Assembly (NCBI GenBank): GCA_009684525.1
Contig: WKKR01000003.1
Coordinates: 372,001-436,000 of the forward strand
Direction: 5' to 3'
DNA: 64,000 nt
Source of the DNA: Geobacter sp.
GTDB lineage: Bacteria > Desulfobacterota > Desulfuromonadia > Geobacterales > DSM-12255
Part shown: positions 1 to 6,307 of the stretch, piece after piece
Layout of the letters: each line of letters opens with the position of its first letter
Position numbering within the stretch: position 1 is the stretch's first letter
Translations under genes and position numbers: made by a program
The notes under the pieces: model-generated
Database searches by the model: none
What the model was told of the DNA's origin: nothing
The model's input: only the letters and a program-made list of their open reading frames with translations

Positions 1-896
1 CTGGAAAGTACCGATTCTGCGAGCCCCGGACTGTTGGCCAGGGAAGAGAAGACGCTGTTGATAAACTGGCTGCGTAATTCAGGGGAGAGGCGGGAAATGA
101 AGGTGGCAAGGCGGCGGATCATTTCCTGCCGCGTGCCGCTACGCCTCTCCTTTTCCAATTGCTGGATGAAACGGGTAATGGTGTCGGCATAGTCTTGGAA
201 ATCACGGCCCGTTTTGGCTCCCTGCCCCTGTTCATGCCCGCGGTTCAGCAGTTCGGCGAGTACCGCCGGATCGATGTCGACCAGTTGGCCTTCCTGGCCA
301 AGGCTTCCCGCCATGAGACCGCGGGCGAAGTTTTCCCACAGGAATGATGGCTGCTCTTGGGCAATTGGCTGTCGCGTTCCGTCGAGGAGTTCCTCTTCGG
401 TGGTCTGAAACGCGCGGTAGTCGATGGTTTGTACCTGGATGCCGGTAATTTCTCTTCGTGCCAGGGCTTCGGTCAGGCCACCTTCTTCCTCAACCTGTTC
501 CCGCTTGAGAATGATGAGACCGTAAAAGGCGAGGAGTTCTTTCGGAGTCAGCTGTTTGTGAAAGGTAACGGCGGCAATGCCATGGCCGAAGAGGAGATTG
601 GCCAGGTCACAGTAGACCGGGTTGCTCCGGTCGAGAAAGGTTTCTCCGACAAGGAGGGCATTCTTTGCTATGCCGAGGGTAAAAGTGTTTCTGTTGGAGA
701 GCAGTGCGGTGAGAAGCTGCAGAACCTTTTCGACGGCTGTGCCGATAATGGGGTGATTGCTGGGGTAGGAGGTGACATGGCGGCGGGCGATGTTCAGCTC
801 ATAGATGAAGTTGGAGAGCAGCCTGGTATCCAGATCCGCTATGGTATTGTCAGGAACAGGTGCCTCCACCACCACCTCCAGAGTATCGCTATACAT
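1..896 (-). CDS. HEAT-type large unknown protein, 3' part cut by window edge
   Basis: A reading frame runs open on the minus strand from an ATG at 896 to the window edge, giving the first 298 residues of a longer protein. It has no signal peptide or membrane segment. The N-terminal part (residues about 28-60) contains the run NFIYELNIARRHVTSYP and then amphipathic helices, as I remember from N-terminal regions of HEAT-repeat proteins in Geobacter; that family call is from memory. Around residues 255-298 helical repeat-like segments rich in RRLATFISRLSPELR begin. It lies 63 bp downstream of the poly(A) polymerase gene on the same strand and may share its transcript. The ribosome site before the ATG is weak, so the start is uncertain. 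Plus-strand frames here are poorer and read as shadows. Function unknown. Confidence 0.6.
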   Translation of the reverse strand, partial: MYSDTLEVVVEAPVPDNTIADLDTRLLSNFIYELNIARRHVTSYPSNHPIIGTAVEKVLQLLTALLSNRNTFTLGIAKNALLVGETFLDRSNPVYCDLANLLFGHGIAAVTFHKQLTPKELLAFYGLIILKREQVEEEGGLTEALARREITGIQVQTIDYRAFQTTEEELLDGTRQPIAQEQPSFLWENFARGLMAGSLGQEGQLVDIDPAVLAELLNRGHEQGQGAKTGRDFQDYADTITRFIQQLEKERRSGTRQEMIRRLATFISRLSPELRSQFINSVFSSLANSPGLAESVLS

Positions 897-959
897 TACA
901 GTTTCATTAATAATTGTTCCAGAAAGATGACGACAATGCAACGGGAATTCAACGATCCT

Positions 960-2312
960 TCAGTCGATTGCGTCGGCGGGACGCCGTTTTCTGTTTCGCC
1001 GCCGTTTCCTCTTCCTTTTTGGAGCGGGATTTTGTCCGGTCTCCTCATGTTCGATCAGAAGGAGTTCTTTTCCGGCAAGGAAATCATCCCACCAGGAACG
1101 GGCGTTCTGATTTTTCCCCGTAGCATCGGCATTGAGGCGAAGATAGGCGATGCCGTCGCTGAACTCTGATCGAGATGCCAGGGTGTGGGGTTTGCGAGGC
1201 GGGACCTTGTGCAGGGTATGCTGAATGGAGTGAATGGCACGGACCTGACTGCCGATACGGACAGGGATGCGGATGGTTCGTGCCAGGTCTTCCAAAAGCC
1301 CGGCGCATGCGGCATCCAGGGCCTGCTGACGTGGAAGGCCCTCCAGATGGGTGGACAAAGAGTTCTCTTCGAGGTATTGACCAAAAAAGGCCGACAAGAA
1401 AAACGGTGGGGACGGCGATTTCCCCCCGTGCACCATCCTGTCCAGGCCTTCAAGAATGGCAAGCATCTGGGCCTTGCGGACATCGGTTTCTTCAGTTGCA
1501 AGCCAGCAGCAATATTGGGGGCAGAGTGCCTGGAGCAGGCCACTTTCATCAAGCAGTTCACAGGTTTTGCGCGATGAGCCGAGCAGGAACAGCTTGAGCA
1601 TCTCATCGTAGAGCCGTGCCGGAGCGGCACGGGTTATGGTTGTGGAGAGTGATCGAAGTACCTTCCAGGTTGTCGGTTCGATGGCAAACTCAAGGGATGC
1701 GGCAAAGCGGATTGCCCGCAGCATCCGTACCGGGTCTTCGGTGAAGCGGGCCAAGGGGTCGCCAATAGGGCGGATGAGTTTCTGCTGCAGGTCGGGCAGG
1801 CCACTGGCGTAGTCGATTATCGTGAAATCGGCAATGTTATAGGCCAGGGCATTGATGGTAAAATCCCTGCGCAATGCATCCTCTTCAGGGGTTCCGAAGA
1901 CATTGTCCCTGAGCACCATGCCGTCATCGTCCTTGAGATGGCGGGGAGGGCGGTTGGGCCGTGCCGGGTCATCCGGATTGGCTCCGTCGTCATCCGGATC
2001 TTCGCTGGGGGCGGCGGCCCGGAACGTTGCCACTTCGATAATTTCGTCCTGAAAGTGGAGGTGGGCAAGCCGGAAGCGTCTGCCAACCAGCCGGCAATTG
2101 CGGAAGAGCCGTTTGATCTGGCCGGGGGTGGCGTTGGTGGCGATGTCAAAGTCTTTGGGGGTCCTTCCCAGCAGAAGATCCCTGACGCAGCCGCCTACCA
2201 GGTAGGCAATGAAGCCGTTGTCCCTGAGCCGGTAGAGAATCCGCAGGGCATTGGGGCTCAACTGTTTGCGGGAGATGCCATGTTCCTGTCTCGGTATGAC
2301 GCGTGGTTGCAT
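960..2312 (-). CDS. pcnB: Poly(A) polymerase / CCA-adding family nucleotidyltransferase
   Basis: A 450-residue class II nucleotidyltransferase. Residues 39-61 carry the hallmark GGCVRDLLLGR and the catalytic DFD (54-56), followed by the RRDFTINAL motif near residue 148 and the nucleotide-base recognition region near residues 185-195 (DPVRMLRAIRFAA). The C-terminus is strongly basic (KRKRKRRRNRKRR), as in PcnB proteins that bind RNA nonspecifically. PcnB adds 3' poly(A) tails that speed RNA decay; the family also includes tRNA CCA-adding enzymes, and the long basic tail favours poly(A) polymerase. The start has a reasonable ribosome site (GGTGAGA). It is divergent from the small gene at 2413 and precedes the HEAT-type gene. 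Confidence 0.9.
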   Translation of the reverse strand: MQPRVIPRQEHGISRKQLSPNALRILYRLRDNGFIAYLVGGCVRDLLLGRTPKDFDIATNATPGQIKRLFRNCRLVGRRFRLAHLHFQDEIIEVATFRAAAPSEDPDDDGANPDDPARPNRPPRHLKDDDGMVLRDNVFGTPEEDALRRDFTINALAYNIADFTIIDYASGLPDLQQKLIRPIGDPLARFTEDPVRMLRAIRFAASLEFAIEPTTWKVLRSLSTTITRAAPARLYDEMLKLFLLGSSRKTCELLDESGLLQALCPQYCCWLATEETDVRKAQMLAILEGLDRMVHGGKSPSPPFFLSAFFGQYLEENSLSTHLEGLPRQQALDAACAGLLEDLARTIRIPVRIGSQVRAIHSIQHTLHKVPPRKPHTLASRSEFSDGIAYLRLNADATGKNQNARSWWDDFLAGKELLLIEHEETGQNPAPKRKRKRRRNRKRRPADAID

Positions 2313-2352
2313 GATGTCTCACCATAACATACCCATCAATAAAAGCAAAACA

Positions 2353-2389
2353 GAGACAACGGGGTATACTGTCTCGAAACAGCTGTTTC
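2353..2389. promoter_or_regulatory. Dyad elements between pcnB and the 2413 gene
   Basis: Two inverted repeats lie in the 100-bp divergent gap. GAGACA at 2353-2358 pairs with TGTCTC at 2370-2375 around a possible -10 (TATACT, 2365-2370). A perfect 14-bp palindrome, GAAACAGCTGTTTC, sits at 2376-2389 just upstream of the ribosome site of the rightward gene. They could be operator sites, but perfect 14-mers are expected a few times by chance in 64 kb. Confidence 0.3.
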
Positions 2390-2412
2390 TGGAAAGATCG
2401 GGGGATCAGACC

Positions 2413-2838
2413 ATGTTCGAATGGTTCAAACGAAAAATGAGCAATGAGCCGCGGGTCTTTGCCGGCAACCGCGAAGCCTTTGCCTATGCCTGCGAGGAAC
2501 TGGACAATGCCATTCTGCTTGAGGCGGTGATCCCTGCCCTGGTGGAAGAGGAAGGGGAGATCGGCCCCGAAGGTGAACGCTGGTTTCGCCTGTTGCTTGC
2601 GGCAAAAGGGGGAGGCCGCGAACACTGGGGCTGTACCCTGAAGGAAGCCACCACCTTCCCCAGTCCCGGAGACCTGGTTGGCTTCCGCATCGTGCAGATA
2701 GCGCCCGACCTCCCGGAGGGGATGAACATCGTCGGCTACATTGCCGTAAGGCTGGAGCCGGTCCTGGTGGGCAAAAAGGGGTGGCGTATCGCGCAGAACC
2801 TCACCCCGGACAACATCAGGACAACGGTCAGGTGGTAA
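2413..2838 (+). CDS. Conserved hypothetical protein, 141 aa
   Basis: A soluble, acidic 141-residue protein with no signal peptide, membrane helix or recognisable catalytic motif. The first residues are MFEWFKRKMSN, followed by helical segments rich in glutamate (residues 25-50) and a more beta-like second half ending in RTTVRW. The ATG at 2413 is chosen because a strong GGGGA ribosome site precedes it by 8 bases; the frame stays open further upstream but without a comparable site. It is transcribed away from pcnB and precedes the YgbA-like gene by 69 bp. I do not recognise the family and assign no function. Confidence 0.7.
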   Translation: MFEWFKRKMSNEPRVFAGNREAFAYACEELDNAILLEAVIPALVEEEGEIGPEGERWFRLLLAAKGGGREHWGCTLKEATTFPSPGDLVGFRIVQIAPDLPEGMNIVGYIAVRLEPVLVGKKGWRIAQNLTPDNIRTTVRW

Positions 2839-2858
2839 CGGAGAAATATGCCGCTTTC

Positions 2859-2872
2859 TTGACCTATGTCAT
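2859..2872 (+). promoter_or_regulatory. FNR/HcpR-like operator
   Basis: TTGAC-CTAT-GTCAT is a near-perfect dyad (one mismatch to TTGAC-N4-GTCAA), the consensus class of CRP/FNR-family regulators of the HcpR/DNR type that respond to nitrosative stress. It lies immediately upstream of a YgbA-like gene and a ferredoxin, both typical nitrosative-stress targets. The site overlaps the first possible ATG of the YgbA-like frame (2866), which argues that the downstream ATG (2908) is the real start. Binding is inferred from sequence only. Confidence 0.45.
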
Positions 2873-2907
2873 GGGGCACGGCAACGGTTTCAGATAGGCT
2901 TGCATCC

Positions 2908-3267
2908 ATGGAGAGATCTTTTACGGCAGATCAGGTTCGGGACCTGAAGGTCTTGGTGGCGTTTGTCCGGCTTTATTGCCATGCCCATCACTGCCAGAGC
3001 CCACAGCAGGAGGTTGCCCTGCCGGAAGAACTGCGCAAGCGCTTTTCTGGCACAGTTCTTCTCTGCCCGGAGTGTGCCGCCTTGGTGACGCATGGCATCC
3101 AGAAGCGGAGCAGATGTCCGCTCGATCCCAAGCCCTCCTGCAAGAAATGTCATATCCACTGTTACAGCAAGGAATACCGGGCCGAGATCAGAAAGATCAT
3201 GGCATATTCCGGGAAACGGATGATCCTGAAAGGACGGCTGGATTACCTCTGGCACTACCTCTTCTGA
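2908..3267 (+). CDS. YgbA-like nitrous oxide-stimulated promoter family protein
   Basis: A 119-residue cysteine-rich protein. The pattern CPECAALV, RCPLDPKPSCKKCHIHCY and the ending YRAEIRKIMAYSG closely follow the YgbA family (Pfam 'nitrous oxide-stimulated promoter', E. coli YgbA about 117 aa). In enterobacteria YgbA is induced by nitric oxide; its biochemical role is not settled. I chose the ATG at 2908, which gives the family's usual length and leaves the FNR/HcpR-like site at 2859 in the promoter; a start at 2866 would add 14 residues. The next gene, 33 bp downstream, is a ferredoxin, so the two are probably co-transcribed. Cysteine and histidine spacing suggests metal or Fe-S binding (inference). 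Confidence 0.8.
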   Translation: MERSFTADQVRDLKVLVAFVRLYCHAHHCQSPQQEVALPEELRKRFSGTVLLCPECAALVTHGIQKRSRCPLDPKPSCKKCHIHCYSKEYRAEIRKIMAYSGKRMILKGRLDYLWHYLF

Positions 3268-3300
3268 ATTGATGACAGTAAAGCCAACGGAGATTGAACG

Positions 3301-4053
3301 ATGAAGCGAAAGATTGTACAGATTGATCAGGAGAAGTGTAACGGCTGCGGCATCTGTGTGCCGGCATGCGCGGAGGGGGCCATCAGGATGGAAAACGGCA
3401 AGGCGGTCCTCTCTGCCGACAACCTCTGTGATGGGCTGGGAGCCTGTCTCGGTGAGTGCCCCCAGGATGCCATCCGGATCATCGAACGGGATGCGGATGC
3501 GTTCGATGAATCGGCGGTAGAGGAACATCTGCAGGCAAGCGGCCGTGTTCATCATGCCCCGGTCCAGCCCGTTCCTGTTGCAGCACCGCATGCTGCCGGA
3601 GGGGGATGCCCCGGCTCCAGGGTCATGCATATGGCCCCGGCGCAGGTGCCCGAGGTCGGCGAGGCCGGCCGCCAGCCGAGTCAGCTGCAGCAGTGGCCTG
3701 TTCAACTGCATCTTGTGCCGGTGACCGCTCCGTATCTGCAGGATGCCGACCTTCTCATTGCCGCGGATTGCGTCCCCTTTGCCTACCCGAATTTCCACCA
3801 GGATTTTCTCCGCGGCAAGGCGGTTGTCGTGGGTTGCCCGAAACTGGACGACAATCGCGCCTATCTCGACAAGCTGACTGAACTGTTCGGTACGGGCAGC
3901 ATCAAGAGCATTACCGTGGTGCGGATGGAGGTGCCATGCTGCGGCGGTATCGTCATGGCTGCCCGGCAGGCCCTGGCAGCCAGCGGCAGAACCATCCCGT
4001 TCCGCGAGGTAACCATCGGCATACAGGGCGAAATCAAAGGAGATATTGGCTAG
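3301..4053 (+). CDS. 4Fe-4S ferredoxin-like protein (FrdX-type)
   Basis: A 250-residue cytoplasmic protein. Residues about 14-24 have a full cluster motif CNGCGICVPAC. The second motif, near residues 43-54 (CDGLGACLGECP), has three of the four usual cysteines because a leucine replaces the second one. A low-complexity Pro/Ala/His linker follows (about 85-125), then a C-terminal domain with VVGCPKLDD and PCCGG. Proteins of this shape occur beside hybrid cluster protein (hcp) genes and have been called FrdX there; hcp itself is not in this window. Partnered with the YgbA-like gene behind an FNR/HcpR-like site, it probably serves electron transfer during nitrosative stress. Ribosome site GGAGA lies just before the ATG. 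Confidence 0.8.
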   Translation: MKRKIVQIDQEKCNGCGICVPACAEGAIRMENGKAVLSADNLCDGLGACLGECPQDAIRIIERDADAFDESAVEEHLQASGRVHHAPVQPVPVAAPHAAGGGCPGSRVMHMAPAQVPEVGEAGRQPSQLQQWPVQLHLVPVTAPYLQDADLLIAADCVPFAYPNFHQDFLRGKAVVVGCPKLDDNRAYLDKLTELFGTGSIKSITVVRMEVPCCGGIVMAARQALAASGRTIPFREVTIGIQGEIKGDIG

Positions 4054-4056
4054 CAG

Positions 4057-4085
4057 ACAAAAAAGATAATTTTTATCTTTTTTGT
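4057..4085 (+). terminator. AT-rich perfect hairpin after the ferredoxin gene
   Basis: ACAAAAAAGATAA (4057-4069) and TTATCTTTTTTGT (4073-4085) are perfect 13-bp complements around TTT. It ends the ferredoxin transcript unit and abuts the -35 of the peroxiredoxin promoter, so it could act as terminator, operator, or both. Confidence 0.5.
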
Positions 4086-4086
4086 A

Positions 4087-4115
4087 TTGACAAGCAATCG
4101 GCCGGCTGTTATGGT
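4087..4115 (+). promoter_or_regulatory. Sigma-70 promoter of the peroxiredoxin gene
   Basis: A consensus -35 TTGACA (4087-4092) is followed after 17 bp by TATGGT (4110-4115). The peroxiredoxin ATG is 42 bp downstream of the -10. Confidence 0.6.
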
Positions 4116-4156
4116 TTCTCCGTTACGATCAACTTTATCGCCAAAGGAGAATACCT

Positions 4157-4771
4157 ATGAGTGACAACAGCATGTGTGTCAGCACTCTCGTTACGCAGCA
4201 GGCCCCTGATTTCACCGCCGATGCGATCATGCCTGATAACAGCTTCGGCCAGATTACCCTGTCGTCGTTTCGGGGCAAGTATGTCATCCTCTTTTTCTAC
4301 CCCCTGGACTTTACCTTTGTCTGCCCGTCGGAGATCATTGCCTTTGACAAGCGGATCGAGGCATTCCGCAGCAAGAACTGCGAAGTGGTCGGCGTTTCGG
4401 TGGATTCGAAGTTTACCCATTTTGCCTGGAAGAACACGACGGTGGAGAATGGCGGCATCGGCAATATCCAGTATCCGCTGGTTGCCGACCTGAACAAGAA
4501 CATCTCACGTTCCTACGGCATCCTCTTCAATGAAGCGGTCGCCCTGCGCGGACTTTTCCTCATCGACACCAAGGGGGTCATCCGCCACTCCATCATCAAT
4601 GACCTCCCCTTGGGACGTAGCGTCGACGAGGCGCTCAGGATGCTCGACGCGCTTCAGTTCGTCGAAACCCATGGGGACCAGGTCTGTCCTGCAAACTGGA
4701 GAGAAGGCGACGATGCCATGAAACCGACAGCCGAGGGGGTTGCCAGTTACCTGGCCAAGCACGGCAAGTAA
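4157..4771 (+). CDS. 2-Cys peroxiredoxin (AhpC/TSA family)
   Basis: A 204-residue thioredoxin-fold peroxidase. The peroxidatic cysteine is Cys56 in FTFVCPSE and the resolving cysteine is Cys177 in VCPANW, so it is a typical 2-Cys enzyme that reduces hydrogen peroxide and organic hydroperoxides in the cytoplasm. No dedicated AhpF-type reductase is adjacent; thioredoxin or a related donor is likely. It is a single-gene unit, with a good sigma-70 promoter upstream, ribosome site AAAGGAG and a strong terminator downstream. Its position after the YgbA/ferredoxin pair fits a small oxidative/nitrosative-stress island (inference). Confidence 0.95.
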   Translation: MSDNSMCVSTLVTQQAPDFTADAIMPDNSFGQITLSSFRGKYVILFFYPLDFTFVCPSEIIAFDKRIEAFRSKNCEVVGVSVDSKFTHFAWKNTTVENGGIGNIQYPLVADLNKNISRSYGILFNEAVALRGLFLIDTKGVIRHSIINDLPLGRSVDEALRMLDALQFVETHGDQVCPANWREGDDAMKPTAEGVASYLAKHGK

Positions 4772-4790
4772 GCCGATACGCTGTTTAGTG

Positions 4791-4824
4791 AAAAAGGCGC
4801 GCCATCCGGACGCGCCTTTTTTTA
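4791..4824 (+). terminator. Intrinsic terminator after the peroxiredoxin gene
   Basis: The stem GGCGCG...CGCGCC with an ACATCCGG-like loop is flanked by A- and T-runs (seven Ts), a classic rho-independent terminator. Confidence 0.85.
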
Positions 4825-4912
4825 TATCTTGCGGCAGCGACAGTTGCGGGGGGGTATGCTTTGTGGTACATAGATTCAGAATGCACTTCGTTTGCTCGTG
4901 AAAGGAGAACCC

Positions 4913-5299
4913 ATGCGCATTTTTGCTGCACTGCTTCCGCTCTTATTCTGCCTTGTCTGCACCGTGCCTGCAGTTGCCCAGGAATCCCAGCCTCCGGAAG
5001 CCGTGGTTGAAAAGATGGCATTTAAGCTGGGACGGGGAGTGACCAATGTCTTCACCAGCGTTGCCGAACTCCCCAAGCAGACCTATATCACCGTCCGCGA
5101 CCGGGGGGCGGTGGGGTATGTCATCGGTCCCCTCAAGGGGCTCGGAATGACTCTGTACCGGGGAGTTGTCGGTAGTGTTGAAGCGATCTTCTTCATGGTT
5201 CCGCAACCGGGGTACTATGATCCGATGGTCGAACCGGAATATGTCTGGCAGGGCTGGGAGGATAAGCATAGTGAACAGAAGACTTCGAAGACTGAGTAA
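4913..5299 (+). CDS. Exported TIGR04073-like protein, first of a tandem pair
   Basis: A 128-residue protein with a clear signal peptide (residues 1-22, cleavage after VAQ or nearby). The mature part has the KLGRGVTNVFT...ELPKQ signature, a glycine-rich segment (GYVIGPLKGLGMTLYRG) that may sit on or in a membrane, and a PGYYDP...PEYVW ending. I recognise this as the TIGR04073 'exosortase system-associated' family; the biochemical function is unknown and no exosortase is visible here. The ATG at 4913 has an ideal AAGGAG ribosome site. The paralogous downstream gene overlaps it by 29 bp, so they are translationally coupled. Confidence 0.75.
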   Translation: MRIFAALLPLLFCLVCTVPAVAQESQPPEAVVEKMAFKLGRGVTNVFTSVAELPKQTYITVRDRGAVGYVIGPLKGLGMTLYRGVVGSVEAIFFMVPQPGYYDPMVEPEYVWQGWEDKHSEQKTSKTE

Positions 5300-5681
5300 G
5301 CTGATGCCGGGGAAAGGACTTCGGATTCAGGTTGCGATGCTGCTTGCGGCACTGCTGTTCACCCCTGTGCTGGCACAGGCCGACCGCTACAAGGACGTGG
5401 ATAGTTCAACACCCCAGGAGATCGCCGACGGGATGGGAACCAAGCTGGCGCGAGGGGTAGCCAACGTCACCACCGGCTGGGGGGAGCTCCCTAAGCAGAT
5501 TTACTATACGACAAAGCAGGATGGCTGGGCAAAGGGTCTCATCGTCGGGCCGGTCAAGGGGGTCGTGATGACGCTTGTCCGTACCGCATCGGGACTGGGA
5601 GAGGTCCTGACCTTTTTCGTCCCGTATCCCGGTTTTTATGACCCCTATTTCGACCCTGCCTATGTCTGGCAGAAGGAGTGA
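5271..5681 (+). CDS. Exported TIGR04073-like protein, second of a tandem pair
   Basis: A 136-residue paralogue of the preceding protein. A basic start (MNRRLRRLSKLM) leads into a signal peptide ending near LAQA at residue 36. The mature part repeats the family layout: KLARGVANVTTGWGELPKQ, a glycine-rich hydrophobic stretch (GLIVGPVKGVVMTL) and PGFYDPYFDPAYVW. I place the start at the GTG (5271), because GGGAGGA lies 9 bases upstream, inside the previous gene. An ATG at 5304 would shorten the signal peptide. The pair probably acts together at the envelope; function unknown. Confidence 0.7.
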   Translation: MNRRLRRLSKLMPGKGLRIQVAMLLAALLFTPVLAQADRYKDVDSSTPQEIADGMGTKLARGVANVTTGWGELPKQIYYTTKQDGWAKGLIVGPVKGVVMTLVRTASGLGEVLTFFVPYPGFYDPYFDPAYVWQKE

Positions 5682-5711
5682 TGACCCGAGACGGAAAGGG
5701 CGGAAATTAAA

Positions 5712-5745
5712 AAAAAGAGCCGCATCGTGAGATGCGGCTCTTTTC
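5712..5745. terminator. Bidirectional intrinsic terminator
   Basis: AAAAGAGCCGCATC (5713-5726) and its exact complement (5731-5744) enclose GTGA. A-run on the left and T-run on the right serve both the rightward TIGR04073-like pair and the leftward Lys/Ala-rich gene. Confidence 0.85.
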
Positions 5746-5764
5746 GTTTCAACCGGTGAAGATA

Positions 5765-6007
5765 TTACTTCGCGGCCGGAGCAGCAGCCGGAGCAGCAGC
5801 TTCTTCTTTTTTCATTTCTTTTTTGGCTTTCTTGGCTTTCTTCACTTTCTTGGCTTTCTTTACTTCTTTCTTCTCAGCAGCCGGAGCAGCAGCAGCCGGA
5901 GCGGCAGCAGCCGGAGCGGCTTCTTTCTTGGCTTCGGTGGCGAAGCAGGTACCAGCGAAAGCTACTGCTACGAGGGCGGCGAGAACAGTGGAAAGAACTT
6001 TTTTCAT
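5765..6007 (-). CDS. Small exported Lys/Ala/Pro-rich protein
   Basis: An 80-residue protein. A textbook signal peptide (MKKVLSTVLAALVAVAFAG, cleavage near CFA|TEA) precedes a low-complexity mature chain of alternating Ala/Pro blocks and a lysine-rich central block (KKAKKVKKAKKAKKEMKK), so the secreted peptide is very basic and probably disordered. Similar short proteins occur in Geobacter genomes but I know of no function; histone-like, envelope-binding or metal-buffering roles are guesses. Ribosome site AAAGGAGA precedes the ATG, and a sigma-54-like promoter lies upstream on the minus strand. It is a monocistronic unit with a bidirectional terminator. Confidence 0.75.
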   Translation of the reverse strand: MKKVLSTVLAALVAVAFAGTCFATEAKKEAAPAAAAPAAAAPAAEKKEVKKAKKVKKAKKAKKEMKKEEAAAPAAAPAAK

Positions 6008-6307
6008 TGTGTTTCTCCTTTTACAGAATGAATTGATATCATCCCAAATGCAGCCAGCATGCCAATAGTGCTAAAATTCCTAACATGTCGGAAAACTGAA
6101 TGAAATAAGACGTTAATGGAATGAGTGGCCATTGACTCTACCCTAAATCGGCAATTGCCTGCCTCATTTGCGGTAGATATGCCCGGAGTGGGGCCATGCC
6201 GGCCCAACTGTCCCGAACCGGCAATCTTCTTGCCACGGTATGCTCCCATCTGTTAGTATCCATGCCGGTCATGGCCTGGAAGCCGTGACCTTTTTTCTGG
6301 AGGATCT
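6008..6307. other. 300-bp divergent intergenic region
   Basis: No gene is supported here; the frames present are short shadows. The left part holds the leader and sigma-54-like site of the small exported protein. The right part has a plausible sigma-70 pair for the radical SAM gene: TTGCCA (6230-6235) and TAGTAT (6254-6259), 18 bp apart. A GTG start with GGAGG upstream ends the region. Confidence 0.45.
6048..6066 (-). promoter_or_regulatory. Sigma-54-like -24/-12 promoter of the small exported protein
   Basis: On the minus strand TTGGCATGCTGGCTGCA shows GG and GC separated by exactly 10 bases with near-consensus flanks (TTGGCA and TGCA). It would start transcription about 30 bp upstream of the ATG at 6007. 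Confidence 0.45.

Noticed and set aside
357-1169. 270-residue plus-strand frame at the left end
   Set aside because: Lies opposite an open minus-strand frame with helical-repeat character and opposite the end of pcnB; no motif or ribosome site.
2866-2907. Upstream ATG for the YgbA-like gene
   Set aside because: It lies within the FNR/HcpR-like dyad, has no ribosome site and lengthens the protein beyond the family's usual size.
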